Source: an uncultured Pseudomonadota bacterium
GTDB taxonomy: Bacteria; Pseudomonadota; Alphaproteobacteria; RUG11792
DNA: 64,000 nucleotides
Direction of reading: 5' to 3'
Assembly: GCA_902769055.1 (NCBI GenBank)
Contig: CACXNL010000004.1
Coordinates: forward strand, 38,586 to 102,585
The notes beneath the pieces are model-generated. The model was not told the DNA's origin, did no database searches, and was given only the letters and a program-made list of their open reading frames with translations. Numbering within the stretch: position 1 is the first letter of the stretch; every line of letters begins with the position of its first letter. Both the position numbers and the translations under genes were made by a program. Shown here one piece after another: positions 19,044 through 29,015 of this stretch.

Positions 19044-20063
19044 ATGTTAAAAATAGGAATAAATGGATTTGGTCGCATCGGACGGATGGTCTTGAGGGCG
19101 TATGAGGAAGCAGGGAAATACGGCAATATCGAGATAACGTGCATAAACGACTTGTCCGATAAGAGGACGAACATACACCTGTTGAAGCACGATTCGGTGC
19201 ACGGCGCGTTCGGTAAAGAAGTGCTGGAAACTGAGGACGGAATTGCGATAAATGGGCGGAAAATCAAGATGATTTCCGAAGCTAACCCGGAGGCTATTGA
19301 TTGGCGCGGGTTAGGCGTCGATGTCGTTTTCGAGTGCTCCGGACGGTTTACCAAAAGGGTCGACGCGGAGAAGCACATCAAGGCTGGGGCAAAAAGGGTC
19401 ATTGTGTCGGCACCGTCAGAAGGCGCGGATGCTACGGTCGTTTATGGCATAAATCACAAAACCATAAGGGATGGCGATTTGGTGATTTCGAATGGTTCGT
19501 GCACGACGAATTGCTTGGCGCCGATTGCGTATATCCTGGATAAAGAGTTTGGGATAGAATGCGGTTTTATGACCACGATACACTCGTATACTGGTGACCA
19601 GCGGCTAATTGACACGGTACATAAAGATTTACGGCGGGCACGCGCAGCCACGCTTTCGATGATACCGAGCACGACGGGTGCAGCGCGGGCAGTTGGGCTG
19701 GTTTTGCCGCAACTCAAAGGGAAACTGGATGGGACGGCGATACGTGTGCCGACGCCGAATGTTTCGTTGGTCGATTTGAAGTGCAACTTAGCAAAGTCGG
19801 CAACTGCGGACAAAATAAATCAGGTGATGAAGCAGGCATCCGAAGGTGAGCTGAAGGGAATTTTGGGATACAATGATGAGCCACTGGTTTCGTCGGACTT
19901 CAATCACTCGACGCTGAGCTCGATTTTCGACGCGACAGGAACAACAGTTATTGGAGATAAGTTTTGCCGTGTCGTTTCTTGGTACGACAACGAGTTTGGC
20001 TTTTCCAACAGAATGCTGGATTTAGCATCGTATCTAGCACAGGAACTCTTATGCCATTTATAA
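19044..20063 (+). CDS. gap: Glyceraldehyde-3-phosphate dehydrogenase, type I
   Basis: A 339-residue enzyme of glycolysis and gluconeogenesis. The NAD-binding start (INGFGRIGRMVLRA), the catalytic Cys in GSCTTNCLAP near residue 155, its partner His in the TTIHSYTGDQ region and WYDNEFGFSNR near the C-terminus are all present. A good ribosome-binding site (AAAGGAG) precedes the ATG. It overlaps alr by 13 bases. GC here is visibly higher than in the flanking alr gene. Confidence 0.96.
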   Translation: MLKIGINGFGRIGRMVLRAYEEAGKYGNIEITCINDLSDKRTNIHLLKHDSVHGAFGKEVLETEDGIAINGRKIKMISEANPEAIDWRGLGVDVVFECSGRFTKRVDAEKHIKAGAKRVIVSAPSEGADATVVYGINHKTIRDGDLVISNGSCTTNCLAPIAYILDKEFGIECGFMTTIHSYTGDQRLIDTVHKDLRRARAATLSMIPSTTGAARAVGLVLPQLKGKLDGTAIRVPTPNVSLVDLKCNLAKSATADKINQVMKQASEGELKGILGYNDEPLVSSDFNHSTLSSIFDATGTTVIGDKFCRVVSWYDNEFGFSNRMLDLASYLAQELLCHL

Positions 20064-21136
20064 AAGCAACGATAGATTTAGGGGCTATTAAGCGGAACTA
20101 CAGAACGATATCCGAGTTTGTCGGCAACTCAACAGTTACTTCGGCTGTGGTGAAGAATAACGCATACGGAATGGGAGCCGAAAAAGTTTCGATGGCGTTG
20201 TATGATGTCGGATGCCGCGATTTTTGGGTGGCATATTTAGCTGAAGCGTTAACTATACGCGAAGTGTTGCCGAATGATGCGAAGATATATTATCTACAAG
20301 GATTTCAGAAATCAGATATGCCAGTTATAAAAGAAACAAAAATAATTCCTGTAATAAATTCGTTACATGAGTTTATTACAATTAAGGGCAATGATATTGA
20401 GTTTGTTCTGTTTGTAGACACTGGATTTTCAAGGCTTGGGCTGCGAAGAACCGATATAGATGAGGTACTGCCGTGTCTGAAGGACGAAAATATAGCTTAT
20501 GTAATCTCTCATTTAGCTTGTTCTGATGACAAAAATCATCCGATGAATTCGGCTCAAAAGAAAGCATTTGATAATATTCTGGCGAAGATCAGGAGTGTAA
20601 TCGATGTGAAAGCTGGATTATCCGCGACTGGTGGCGCGCTTTTCGGGAAAGAATACGCGTATGACATCGTTAGGATTGGTTCATTTCTACACGATATACA
20701 GCTAAATTCTCCTTTAAGTGCTGAAAGCGTATTAACTCTGGAAACTCAGGTGTTGCAGAAGTATATTCTGCCCGCTGGAAGTACAGTTGGGTATAGCGCA
20801 ACATACACAGCGCCGCACGACATAAAACTCGCAGTGATTTCGATTGGGCACGGCGACGGTTTTCGGCGGCATCTTGGAAACAAGGGGTTCATACACTTTT
20901 ACGGCGAGGAAAAGATATACGCGGCGCCGATAATCGGAAATGTTTCGATGGACTTAACTACTTGCGATGTGACGGAAATCCCGGACGAATTAACCGAACC
21001 TGGGATGACGGCAACAGTACTATCGAAGGATTATCGTGTGAAAGATATGGCGAGAGATGCGGATTTGTTGTCATACGAGATACTGATCGGGTTGCAACTC
21101 AAGCCAGACCGCTGTGACCTCATATATCGAGGATGA
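20051..21136 (+). CDS. alr: Alanine racemase
   Basis: A 361-residue PLP enzyme converting L-Ala to D-Ala for peptidoglycan. The PLP lysine is in VVKNNAYGMG near residue 35, the substrate-side tyrosine region is VGYSATYT near residue 255, and IGNVSMDLTTCDV is the typical dimer-site motif. The start at 20051 lies inside the end of gap and has GGAA 6 bases before it. The motifs depart from the usual VVKADAYGHG, so it is a divergent member, but the fold signature is complete. Confidence 0.93.
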   Translation: MPFIKATIDLGAIKRNYRTISEFVGNSTVTSAVVKNNAYGMGAEKVSMALYDVGCRDFWVAYLAEALTIREVLPNDAKIYYLQGFQKSDMPVIKETKIIPVINSLHEFITIKGNDIEFVLFVDTGFSRLGLRRTDIDEVLPCLKDENIAYVISHLACSDDKNHPMNSAQKKAFDNILAKIRSVIDVKAGLSATGGALFGKEYAYDIVRIGSFLHDIQLNSPLSAESVLTLETQVLQKYILPAGSTVGYSATYTAPHDIKLAVISIGHGDGFRRHLGNKGFIHFYGEEKIYAAPIIGNVSMDLTTCDVTEIPDELTEPGMTATVLSKDYRVKDMARDADLLSYEILIGLQLKPDRCDLIYRG

Positions 21137-21221
21137 TATTGTTCACGATGTAAACGAGGAATTGTTTTTGGAACTGATAAATTACTTGAAAGCAAACGGG
21201 TTTTATAGCATGATGGAGTAG
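21114..21221 (+). CDS. Possible 35-residue small protein after alr
   Basis: A GTG-initiated frame overlapping the end of alr encodes a charged, helical-looking peptide (DIVHDVNEELFLELI, YLKANGFYSM). It has no recognisable ribosome-binding site and could equally be a fragment of a lost gene. No family is recognised. Confidence 0.2.
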   Translation: MTSYIEDDIVHDVNEELFLELINYLKANGFYSMME

Positions 21222-21230
21222 TTGGTATTT

Positions 21231-21307
21231 GGCGGGGTAGCTCAGCTGGTTAGAGCAGCGGAATCATAATCCGCGTGTCGGGGGTTCAAGTCCCTCCCTC
21301 GCTACCA
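21231..21307 (+). tRNA. tRNA-Met (CAT anticodon), elongator type
   Basis: A 77-base cloverleaf with encoded CCA end. The anticodon stem GCGGA/TCCGC closes a 7-base loop with CAT at positions 34-36. The overall sequence, starting GGCGGGGTAGCTCAG and with the TTCAAGT T-loop, matches elongator tRNA-Met of alphaproteobacteria rather than initiator or lysidine-modified tRNA-Ile. Confidence 0.95.
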
Positions 21308-21324
21308 TTGCATAGGAAGATTTA

Positions 21325-21888
21325 ATGAAAATAAGTGCGAATGAAGTAAGAATAGGAAACGTACTTGAGCATAATGGTAAATTGTGGATTGTGACGAAAA
21401 CACAGCATGTGCAGCCAGGAAAAGGCGGGGCATATATACAAGCTGAAATGAAGGAATTGCGCGGGGGATCTAAGCTGAATGAGCGGTTTAGGTCAGCTGA
21501 GACGGTAGAGAAAGTATTTTTGGAAGAAAAGCCTTTTCAGTTCCTGTATAAAGATGGCGATTTTCTCCATTTTATGGATCAGGCAACATACGACCAGATA
21601 CAACTTCCGGAGGATTTGATTGGAGAATCGGCGGCATTTTTGTCGGATGGAATGGTTGTTACGATTTGCCTATATGAGAACGAACCGATAAGTGTCGCAC
21701 TTCCACAGACGGTAGTTTTGGAGATCGTAGAATCCGAGCCGGTTGTTAAAGGACAAACAGCCGCTTCATCTTATAAGCCGGCAATTCTGTCAAATGGTGT
21801 AAAGATTATGGTGCCACAGCATATAGAGTCGGGAACAATGGTGGTTGTTGATACAACTAATGCAACCTATGTTGAAAAAGCGAAATAG
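21325..21888 (+). CDS. efp: Elongation factor P
   Basis: A 187-residue translation factor that relieves ribosome stalling at proline runs. The KOW-like N-domain carries the tip lysine in [10 protein letters not shown] (about residue 34), and the OB domains end with the usual C-terminal signature ([17 protein letters not shown]). It begins 18 bases after tRNA-Met and ends 6 bases before suhB. The very proline-rich secreted protein at 5162-9028 would be a natural EF-P client. Confidence 0.96.
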   Translation: MKISANEVRIGNVLEHNGKLWIVTKTQHVQPGKGGAYIQAEMKELRGGSKLNERFRSAETVEKVFLEEKPFQFLYKDGDFLHFMDQATYDQIQLPEDLIGESAAFLSDGMVVTICLYENEPISVALPQTVVLEIVESEPVVKGQTAASSYKPAILSNGVKIMVPQHIESGTMVVVDTTNATYVEKAK

Positions 21889-21894
21889 CGCACG

Positions 21895-22659
21895 ATGAGC
21901 GGTTCCGCAATCCTACACATAATGCAAAAAGCTGCAGAGAAAGCGGCATTTTTGTTAATTCGCGACTTTGGTGAACTGGAGAAATTGCAGGTTTCGCGAA
22001 AGGGATTTCGGAATTTCGTTACATCGGCTGATAGGAATGCTGAAGCACGGATTATCCACGAATTAACGAAATATCATCCCGAATATTCGTTTGTGTGTGA
22101 GGAATCTGGACTTACTGAGAAAGAAGACAAGAATACAGCCTGGATTATTGATCCTATAGATGGTACTAGCAACTTTATGCGTGGAATACCGTATTTTGCG
22201 ATAAATATAGCTTTAAGGAAGGGTAATGATGTCGTTGCAGGTATAACACTGGATCCAATGCGAGGCGAATGTTATAAAGCTGAGATTGGACAGGGAGCAT
22301 TAGGCGGCAGAAGTAGGTTAAGAGTATCCGGCAGAGAAGATATACGTGAGGCTCTGATTGCAACACGGGGTTCTGTACAATTCGGTGAGCAATTGGTAGG
22401 ATTGGGAGCGATTATAAGGAAGACTGGCTCTGTTGCAATGGATATGGCTTATTTATCCGCTGGTAAATATGACGCAGTCATAGCTCGCAACGTATACCTC
22501 TGGGACATTGCATCAGGCATCGTTTTAATAAAAGAAGCTGGAGGTTTTATAGAGCTCTCTAAAATTGGCAGTAGTCAATACAATCTAGTTGCTGCATCGT
22601 CAAAGAAGTTGTTAACAACATGTTTAAGTTGTTTGGGAAACGCAAACGTTCGTAGATGA
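21895..22659 (+). CDS. suhB: Inositol monophosphatase family protein (SuhB-like)
   Basis: A 254-residue Mg-dependent phosphatase. The metal-binding EESG motif appears near residue 69, WIIDPIDGTSNF near residue 84 and the C-terminal WDIASGIVLIKEAGG near residue 203, all hallmarks of the family. SuhB proteins act as inositol-1-phosphatases and, in some bacteria, in rRNA antitermination. It forms the end of the gap-alr-efp run and converges with the FlaA1-like gene. Confidence 0.92.
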   Translation: MSGSAILHIMQKAAEKAAFLLIRDFGELEKLQVSRKGFRNFVTSADRNAEARIIHELTKYHPEYSFVCEESGLTEKEDKNTAWIIDPIDGTSNFMRGIPYFAINIALRKGNDVVAGITLDPMRGECYKAEIGQGALGGRSRLRVSGREDIREALIATRGSVQFGEQLVGLGAIIRKTGSVAMDMAYLSAGKYDAVIARNVYLWDIASGIVLIKEAGGFIELSKIGSSQYNLVAASSKKLLTTCLSCLGNANVRR

Positions 22660-22759
22660 TATCTACGTGTAATTAAAACATGCAAGAACAACATAAACAG
22701 AAATTCCACTTAACCTCAGGACGCAATCGTTATCGCACCGGATGTACAGAAAATCATAC

Positions 22760-23683
22760 CTACTCTGAAACTTCATCAAGCGAGTAATGAAACATTACGT
22801 GTAATAACATTATTCCGGATGATCTTGCATACCTCACGACAAACTTCTTTGCACCGTCTGAAAGCTCCTTTTCCGTAATAACTATATGCTTTGGACAAAC
22901 TCCCTCATTGCCCAAATCATGTATCACCCTCTGAATATCTCGCAATTCACCAATAATGGGTATACCCCTTACCGTACGACCGACTTCAGCGTGCCGCATT
23001 GTTATAATTCCAACTGGCACAAATTTAAACGATATATTCTCGTTTGACATAACGTCGACACAAAATTCCTCTACCGAAGGAATATTTCCAATCAATATAA
23101 CTCGAGGGACATCTTTAAATTGTGGATTTTTTGTTGTAACTGGTTCAAACCACTGCATCTTACCCAACTTCTGTCTATAAAACATCCGACAGAGGAGACG
23201 CGGAAGCATGAGACTTGTGGTAAGAACGAACACGTTAATTATCAAAACTGAATATGGTAAAAAATCGCTTTGGTTCATCAGTATCATAAGCGGAAAGAAA
23301 AACAAGTTTGACAGTACCACCGCCATAAATATCGGCACGACATCCTCTACCGTTGTGTATCGCCAAAGTTCTTGATAGGTTCGTACCCACAAAAAAACGC
23401 TTGTACTTACGAGACCAAAAACCAGCATATTCCTTAGTATGTAGGCTGGCGAATAATCCAAAAAATCCATTCCAACACGTAAATGTATCGAAACAAAAAT
23501 CGAAAGAAACGCCAAAAGACTGTCAAATGCCAGCACAAGATATGGGGACACCACCTTAAAACCATTACGTTGAGATTTATTTTTAAAGCATTTCAGAAAT
23601 ACCGCAGCTACACATTTTTTTATACCCAAAGCCAGCCTATCAAGCCCCTTTCCAATTTCGGACAGGGCATTCTCTATACTCAT
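22760..23683 (-). CDS. FlaA1/CapD-type N-terminal membrane and CoA-binding-like domains only
   Basis: A 307-residue protein with four transmembrane segments (residues about 47-170) followed by a Rossmann-like domain (VILIGNIPSVEEF, GIPIIGELRDIQ). This is the N-terminal half of FlaA1/CapD-type nucleotide-sugar 4,6-dehydratases, which normally reach about 600 residues. The SDR catalytic domain with its GxxGxxG and YxxxK motifs is absent: the frame ends with LDEVSE. It follows rpoD by 16 bases with its own ribosome-binding site, so it is expressed as a short form or is a decayed gene for polysaccharide synthesis. Confidence 0.7.
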   Translation of the reverse strand: MSIENALSEIGKGLDRLALGIKKCVAAVFLKCFKNKSQRNGFKVVSPYLVLAFDSLLAFLSIFVSIHLRVGMDFLDYSPAYILRNMLVFGLVSTSVFLWVRTYQELWRYTTVEDVVPIFMAVVLSNLFFFPLMILMNQSDFLPYSVLIINVFVLTTSLMLPRLLCRMFYRQKLGKMQWFEPVTTKNPQFKDVPRVILIGNIPSVEEFCVDVMSNENISFKFVPVGIITMRHAEVGRTVRGIPIIGELRDIQRVIHDLGNEGVCPKHIVITEKELSDGAKKFVVRYARSSGIMLLHVMFHYSLDEVSE

Positions 23684-23699
23684 TTGTCTCCCCTTCCTC

Positions 23700-25556
23700 T
23701 CAACTATCCAAAAAACTCCTGAGTTTTCTAGAGCGCCCTGGATGCTTTAGCTTCCTCAAAGCCTTAGCCTCAATTTGACGTATTCTTTCTCTCGTCACAG
23801 CAAACTGCTGACCGACCTCTTCAAGAGTATGATCCGACTGCAATCCTATGCCAAACCTCATCCTCAACACCTTTTCTTCACGCCCTGTTAAAGTCGATAA
23901 AATTTTATTGACAGCGACTTTGAGGTTAGAGCGAACTGCGGCATCCGTCGGCACAACGGCGTTTTTATCCTCGATAAAATCCCCCAAATGACTCTCATCC
24001 TCATCCCCTACTGGTGTTTCAAGACTTACCGGATCTTTCGCAACTTTCATCACCTTTCTAACTTTATCCAAAGGCATCGTTAATCTTTCAGACAATTCCT
24101 CGTGAGTAGGCTCCCGACCAAGTTCGCTCATCAATTGCTTCGACATCCTCACCACTTTGTTTATGGTTTCTATCATGTGTACCGGAATTCTTATTGTCCG
24201 CGCTTGATCTGCTATAGCGCGTGTTATAGCCTGCCTTATCCACCATGTCGCATAAGTCGAAAACTTATAACCTCTTCGATAATCGAATTTATCCACTGCC
24301 TTCATCAAGCCTATATTACCTTCTTGTATTAAGTCCAAGAATTGCAACCCACGATTTGTATACCTTTTCGCTATCGATATAACAAGTCTCAAGTTCGCTT
24401 CTATCATTTCCTTTTTTGCCTTCGCTTCGTTCCGTTCGGCTTTTTGTATAGCACTGATAATCCCCTTTAAAAACAGAAATGGAACAGTAGATGTTGCCTC
24501 AGCAGCTTCCGATATCTGCACCAAACTTTTAAAGTGTTCCGAATTATCACTATAGAATTTTTGCCACCCCTGATGCGTTTTTGATTTGATAAATTCAAGC
24601 CAACTCGCATCAAAATTTTTATCGATGAAACAAGAGACAAGTTCGCTTCTTTCTATTTTGTATTTTTCAGCCTGCGATACCAACTTGCGTTCTATTTCAG
24701 AAATACCAGATACCAACGATATATTTTGCTTCTTTAACGCGTCAATCCTTTTTTCATTTAAGTTAATTTCAAGAAAATTATCGAAAATCTCTTGTTTCAG
24801 ATCCTGATATTTTTCACTCTCTTCAAGTTTTAATGAATCAAAATTTAAGGACTTCTGTACCTCATAAACTTTTTCAAAAAGCTCAAGATGCTTGTCAAAA
24901 AGCGATAGTAATCTGCCTTTAGTTTCAGCATCATTTACTCCTTCTTGTCCCCCATCTTCTAAATTACCAATATCGTCGTCATCATCACTGCTCTGATAAT
25001 CACCATCGTCTTCGGCGCTATCCGCCCCACTTGTCACTATGTCGCTTACCAAAATTATGTCATCCGCAAGACTAGTGCGAAGAAAAGCTACGGCATCTGC
25101 GGTCACTCGACTTATACATAAGGCTGAACGCAAAGCGTTACAAGCCTCCTCAATCCGCTTTGCAATGAGTATCTCTCCCTCTTTCGAAAGCAAATCGGCA
25201 CTGCCCATCTCTTTCAAATACATCTTTACTGGATCGTCATTCTGTGCCTCAGGTTGTCCAGAACCGCTATCTTCATTTTTTACATCGCTTTCAGCGCCTT
25301 CTTGCTCTTTTTCTAAAGCCACCGATTCTGCATCTTCGATTGCGATGATTTTAACGTCATTATCGCTAAAATAACTCACTATTTCCGCGAGCTTATCAGA
25401 GGTATACTCATCCCCACTAAGCGCTTCCAGTACTTCCTCATTTGTTAAGTATCCCCGCGATTTATACAACTCCATCAACGAAGATACGTTTGGATCTTTC
25501 TCAATCAACTCTTCAGATGCAGAACCACTATCCTTCAATTTTTTGTCACTCATCAT
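23700..25556 (-). CDS. rpoD: Primary sigma factor RpoD (sigma-70)
   Basis: A 618-residue housekeeping sigma factor. Region 1.1 is at the N-terminus ([16 protein letters not shown]), region 1.2 at [12 protein letters not shown], an acidic non-conserved insertion follows ([14 protein letters not shown]), then region 2 ([17 protein letters not shown]), region 3 ([12 protein letters not shown]) and region 4 ([21 protein letters not shown]). Its ATG lies 7 bases after the dnaG stop, the classical macromolecular-synthesis operon pairing, here without rpsU. Confidence 0.97.
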   Translation of the reverse strand: MMSDKKLKDSGSASEELIEKDPNVSSLMELYKSRGYLTNEEVLEALSGDEYTSDKLAEIVSYFSDNDVKIIAIEDAESVALEKEQEGAESDVKNEDSGSGQPEAQNDDPVKMYLKEMGSADLLSKEGEILIAKRIEEACNALRSALCISRVTADAVAFLRTSLADDIILVSDIVTSGADSAEDDGDYQSSDDDDDIGNLEDGGQEGVNDAETKGRLLSLFDKHLELFEKVYEVQKSLNFDSLKLEESEKYQDLKQEIFDNFLEINLNEKRIDALKKQNISLVSGISEIERKLVSQAEKYKIERSELVSCFIDKNFDASWLEFIKSKTHQGWQKFYSDNSEHFKSLVQISEAAEATSTVPFLFLKGIISAIQKAERNEAKAKKEMIEANLRLVISIAKRYTNRGLQFLDLIQEGNIGLMKAVDKFDYRRGYKFSTYATWWIRQAITRAIADQARTIRIPVHMIETINKVVRMSKQLMSELGREPTHEELSERLTMPLDKVRKVMKVAKDPVSLETPVGDEDESHLGDFIEDKNAVVPTDAAVRSNLKVAVNKILSTLTGREEKVLRMRFGIGLQSDHTLEEVGQQFAVTRERIRQIEAKALRKLKHPGRSRKLRSFLDS

Positions 25557-25563
25557 CTCTCCC

Positions 25564-27312
25564 TTACTCCACGTCCTTCGGCTTTCTTGAATTAAGAAAA
25601 CCCAACTTCAATGCCTTAAATCTATTCCATGCCATATCGTCAAAAGACGTTTTACATTCGTCTTTTGCCACCCTCAAATCTTCAGCCATACGCTTCTTTG
25701 ATATTCCAAAATCGAAAACATCCTTCCAAAGCCTTACAACATCACCATCAGACATCCCAACTAAAGGGCAAACTCCATCAGCCATCTGCCTTACGTCATC
25801 AACTGTCCCGTTAAAGGAGACAAAATCAGGCAAATCTGGATTATCGATCATATACTGCCTCAATTGCTCAAACCTCTCACTAGAAAACTCAACGCTAGCT
25901 AGTTCTTCCACAACAACCGGAATGACAGACGGACGCGAGATCAGGATATACAACAACACCGCCTCGCGCAACAGCGTTTTTTCACTTTTGTCAACATGCA
26001 CTAACGAGTAATTTGCCTGTTTATTTACGTATTTCGTTGAGGGATTATTCCTTCCCAACAAATCAAAAATGCGCCCTTTTATGTCCCGTTTGTATAAAGA
26101 TTTAATATCAACATTCTGAATTTCATCTATGTGATTAAAAATTTCTTTTTTCCATTCAGCAATATTTTCTGGCGTTTTATTTTCCATGGTAGATAAGGTT
26201 TTTGAAAAATAATCCCAAATGAAATCAATCAAATTTTCAGATTTAGAAAGCAACTGCTCCATTTCGACCCGCTGACGTGTTTTAAAAAAAGAATCAGGAT
26301 CATCCCCTTCCGGAATTCTGCAAAATTTCAAACTCTTCCCAGGCTGAAGATATGGCAACGCCAGAAAAGCTACTTTCACCATAGCGTTATAACCTGCTGA
26401 ATCTCCATCCAGACAAACGATGGGACAATCTGAATAGCGCCAAAGTTTTGCCAAATGTTGCGAAGAAAAAGCAGTCCCCATCGAAGCAACCGCCGTATTA
26501 AAACCATACTTATTCATCATCACAACATCCATATATCCTTCAACCAAAATAAATGGCACAGATTTTGTGATATTTTTGGTTGCGATATTGTATCCATACA
26601 GGGTTTCGCGCTTTTGAAAAATTGCAGTTTCAGGAGAATTTATATACTTCGGGGTTACGTCTTTTTGGATACCCCGTCCTCCAAATGCTATGGGATGTCC
26701 ACTTTTGTTAAAAACCGGAAATATTATCCGATCGCGAAATCGACAAATCAATTTGCCATCTTTTTCGGAAAAAACACCGGAGTTAGCAATATCGTCATAG
26801 GAAAATTCCGCATCCTTTAAATAATTCAATAATGAATACATATCTTTCGGTGCATATCCTATGGAAAATTTGTCAATTAAGTCCCAAGTTATCCCGCGGG
26901 CTTCGCAATACGTCGTAGCCTCGTTGCTAAGCCTCAAATTTTCTTTAAAAAATTCCATAATCTTCTGTAAGACATTTCGCTGACTATGGAGAACGTCGGT
27001 ATTTCGTTCAATTTTTTCTGGGATCTTTATTCCAGAAATTTCCGAAAGTACCTCAACCGCCTGCATAAACTGGATCCCACGCTTTCGCATAAGATACTCG
27101 ATAACATCCCCGGAAGCTCCGCATCCAAAACAGTAGAATGTTCCCTTATCGTCGTTAACAAAGAATGATCCTGTCTTCTCATTATGAAACGGGCAGTGCC
27201 CGACGAACTCCCTCCCCTTTTTCTGAAGAGCAACGTCATGCCTTACTATCTGAGATAGCAACACTCGCTCTTTCATTAAACTCAAGACCGAACTTAGCCT
27301 AAGATCCGCCAT
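25564..27312 (-). CDS. dnaG: DNA primase
   Basis: A 582-residue primase that lays RNA primers for replication. The CHC2 zinc finger ([13 protein letters not shown]...FYCFGC) is at residues 40-65, the TOPRIM metal residues are in LVEGYMDVV and CLDGDSAGY, and the C-terminal third is the helicase-binding domain, which is weakly conserved as usual. I chose the ATG at 27312 rather than the TTG at 27318, with GGAAG upstream. It is co-transcribed with rpoD. Confidence 0.95.
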   Translation of the reverse strand: MADLRLSSVLSLMKERVLLSQIVRHDVALQKKGREFVGHCPFHNEKTGSFFVNDDKGTFYCFGCGASGDVIEYLMRKRGIQFMQAVEVLSEISGIKIPEKIERNTDVLHSQRNVLQKIMEFFKENLRLSNEATTYCEARGITWDLIDKFSIGYAPKDMYSLLNYLKDAEFSYDDIANSGVFSEKDGKLICRFRDRIIFPVFNKSGHPIAFGGRGIQKDVTPKYINSPETAIFQKRETLYGYNIATKNITKSVPFILVEGYMDVVMMNKYGFNTAVASMGTAFSSQHLAKLWRYSDCPIVCLDGDSAGYNAMVKVAFLALPYLQPGKSLKFCRIPEGDDPDSFFKTRQRVEMEQLLSKSENLIDFIWDYFSKTLSTMENKTPENIAEWKKEIFNHIDEIQNVDIKSLYKRDIKGRIFDLLGRNNPSTKYVNKQANYSLVHVDKSEKTLLREAVLLYILISRPSVIPVVVEELASVEFSSERFEQLRQYMIDNPDLPDFVSFNGTVDDVRQMADGVCPLVGMSDGDVVRLWKDVFDFGISKKRMAEDLRVAKDECKTSFDDMAWNRFKALKLGFLNSRKPKDVE

Positions 27313-27419
27313 AAGCAAAACACTCTTCCGCCTGTTGATAAATTAGCATAATCGAAAAGCCAGAGGCAATCTGTGATACACTCGTCCGTAAATACAAATA
27401 AGACGTATCTATTTGGGGT

Positions 27420-28247
27420 ATGGCAGTCCCGGTTGTAAAATGGGCAGGAGGAAAACGGCAGCTTATAGCGGAGTTGCGACGTCATATCCCTAGAGCCTAC
27501 GGAAGTTATTTCGAACCATTTTTCGGCGGAGGTGCGTTGCTTTTCAACCTGAAGCCGAAAAATGCGATTATAAATGATTCCAATAAACAACTTATAAATA
27601 TGTATAAACAAATTAAGTTGTTCCCATATGAAATTATAAAACACCTATTGAATTATCAAGATACATACAATAGTTTGCAAACAGCTGATGAAAAAACAGC
27701 ATTTTATTTTAAAATGCGCGACACATTTAACACGTTTATTTTGAACAATGTTTTTGATGTTCAAACTGCATCATTGTTTATATTTTTAAATAAGGCTGGA
27801 TACAATGGCTTATATCGCGTGAACAAAGATGGTCTATTTAATGTGCCCCCTGCTCATAAAGAACACCTTAAATTATTTGATGCAAAAAATATTTATGAAG
27901 TATCGAAGTTGTTGCAAAGATGCGATGTAAATTGTGGTGATTTTGAAGATGCTTGTAGAACAGCGAAGCCAAGAGATTTCATATTTTTCGATAGCCCGTA
28001 CTACGATACATTTGATACATACCAAGCAGGCGGTTTTTCTGAAAAAGATCACATAAGATTGGCACGATTATTTCAAAAACTTTCCGAAAATGGCACCTAT
28101 TGTTTATTAACAAATAACAATTGTGACTTTATTAAAGATTTGTACAAAAGATATAACATCAACATCGTTCCAGTGAAACGAATGATAAATTGTGATAAAA
28201 ATAACCGCATTGGAAGTGAAATTATAGTAACAAATTTTAAAAGTTAA
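27420..28247 (+). CDS. dam: Dam-family DNA adenine methyltransferase with DSPY motif
   Basis: A 275-residue D12-class (alpha-class) methyltransferase. Motif X is at the N-terminus (KWAGGKRQL), the SAM-binding FFGGG near residue 35, and catalytic motif IV appears as DSPYY near residue 190 where the family usually has DPPY. Homologs methylate adenine in GATC. The unusual second residue could weaken catalysis. The ATG at 27420 has only GGGG one base upstream; because the conserved motif starts six residues in, no later start is possible, so translation may be leaderless or weak. No restriction partner is adjacent. Confidence 0.85.
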   Translation: MAVPVVKWAGGKRQLIAELRRHIPRAYGSYFEPFFGGGALLFNLKPKNAIINDSNKQLINMYKQIKLFPYEIIKHLLNYQDTYNSLQTADEKTAFYFKMRDTFNTFILNNVFDVQTASLFIFLNKAGYNGLYRVNKDGLFNVPPAHKEHLKLFDAKNIYEVSKLLQRCDVNCGDFEDACRTAKPRDFIFFDSPYYDTFDTYQAGGFSEKDHIRLARLFQKLSENGTYCLLTNNNCDFIKDLYKRYNINIVPVKRMINCDKNNRIGSEIIVTNFKS

Positions 28248-28391
28248 TAATATGATATAAAATCGAAATACATCGACTACTTTAAATAAAAATATTTTGC
28301 AGCCTCCCTTTCGCAAGATACTGAAAATAAGTTTTAATGTTACATCTCGCACCGGTCAGTGCCAATTTTTGTTACTTCCGTTTATCATGTT

Positions 28392-28901
28392 CTACGATGC
28401 TGTCTTTTGTTCTTTCGAAATTGTAATGGAACATTTGGAAAGCCATTGCACAAACATAAAGTAATTCGCAATAATTAGCGTTGCAATATCTAATAAATTT
28501 ACCATAGGCGTTGATATTTTCACAGGAAGCAGCGCTACTATACACCATAGTATGACACTGCACAAAAGCACTTTCAGCTGAAATAAAGCTGCTATGCTGA
28601 ACTTAATTTTCTTTGAAGAATAGGATATCTTGCAGTATCTACCGCCATTTTTAATGATTTGTTCTAAACCCCATTTACAAGCGATGACCACAATGCAGAA
28701 AAATATGCTGAGAAGACAGAGTACAACGCTAAGCTGTGCAGCATTCAAATCTGTCAAATTGGCGTTATCGGGAATTCCTTGTTCGCTGAACAAAAAATAG
28801 AAACAACCACTGAACAACGCGCCAGCGAAAAAACCGATCACAAGTAAAAACCAAATATACCATCCAAAGTATCTGGCAAAACAATATAAATTGCGATTCA
28901 T
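28392..28901 (-). CDS. Four-helix membrane protein of unknown function
   Basis: A 169-residue protein with four hydrophobic segments (residues about 12-36, 56-76, 108-126 and 136-155) and a basic stretch between the second and third (YSSKKIKF). I do not recognise the family. The ATG at 28901 is chosen because AGGGGAG lies 8 bases before it. It stands alone between dam and priA, with 114 bases to the priA stop. Confidence 0.6.
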   Translation of the reverse strand: MNRNLYCFARYFGWYIWFLLVIGFFAGALFSGCFYFLFSEQGIPDNANLTDLNAAQLSVVLCLLSIFFCIVVIACKWGLEQIIKNGGRYCKISYSSKKIKFSIAALFQLKVLLCSVILWCIVALLPVKISTPMVNLLDIATLIIANYFMFVQWLSKCSITISKEQKTAS

Positions 28902-29015
28902 AATCAATTCTCCCCTCTATTATCTAACAATAGAATAACATTATTTCAAGAAATAGTCAAGCATTATTTATAGTTCACCTATATGAAAATTTAATTGCGA
29001 TATAGATGCACTAAA

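Noticed and set aside
18860-19402. Minus-strand frame of 180 codons across the lipoprotein-gap junction
   Set aside because: Crosses two well-supported genes on the other strand.
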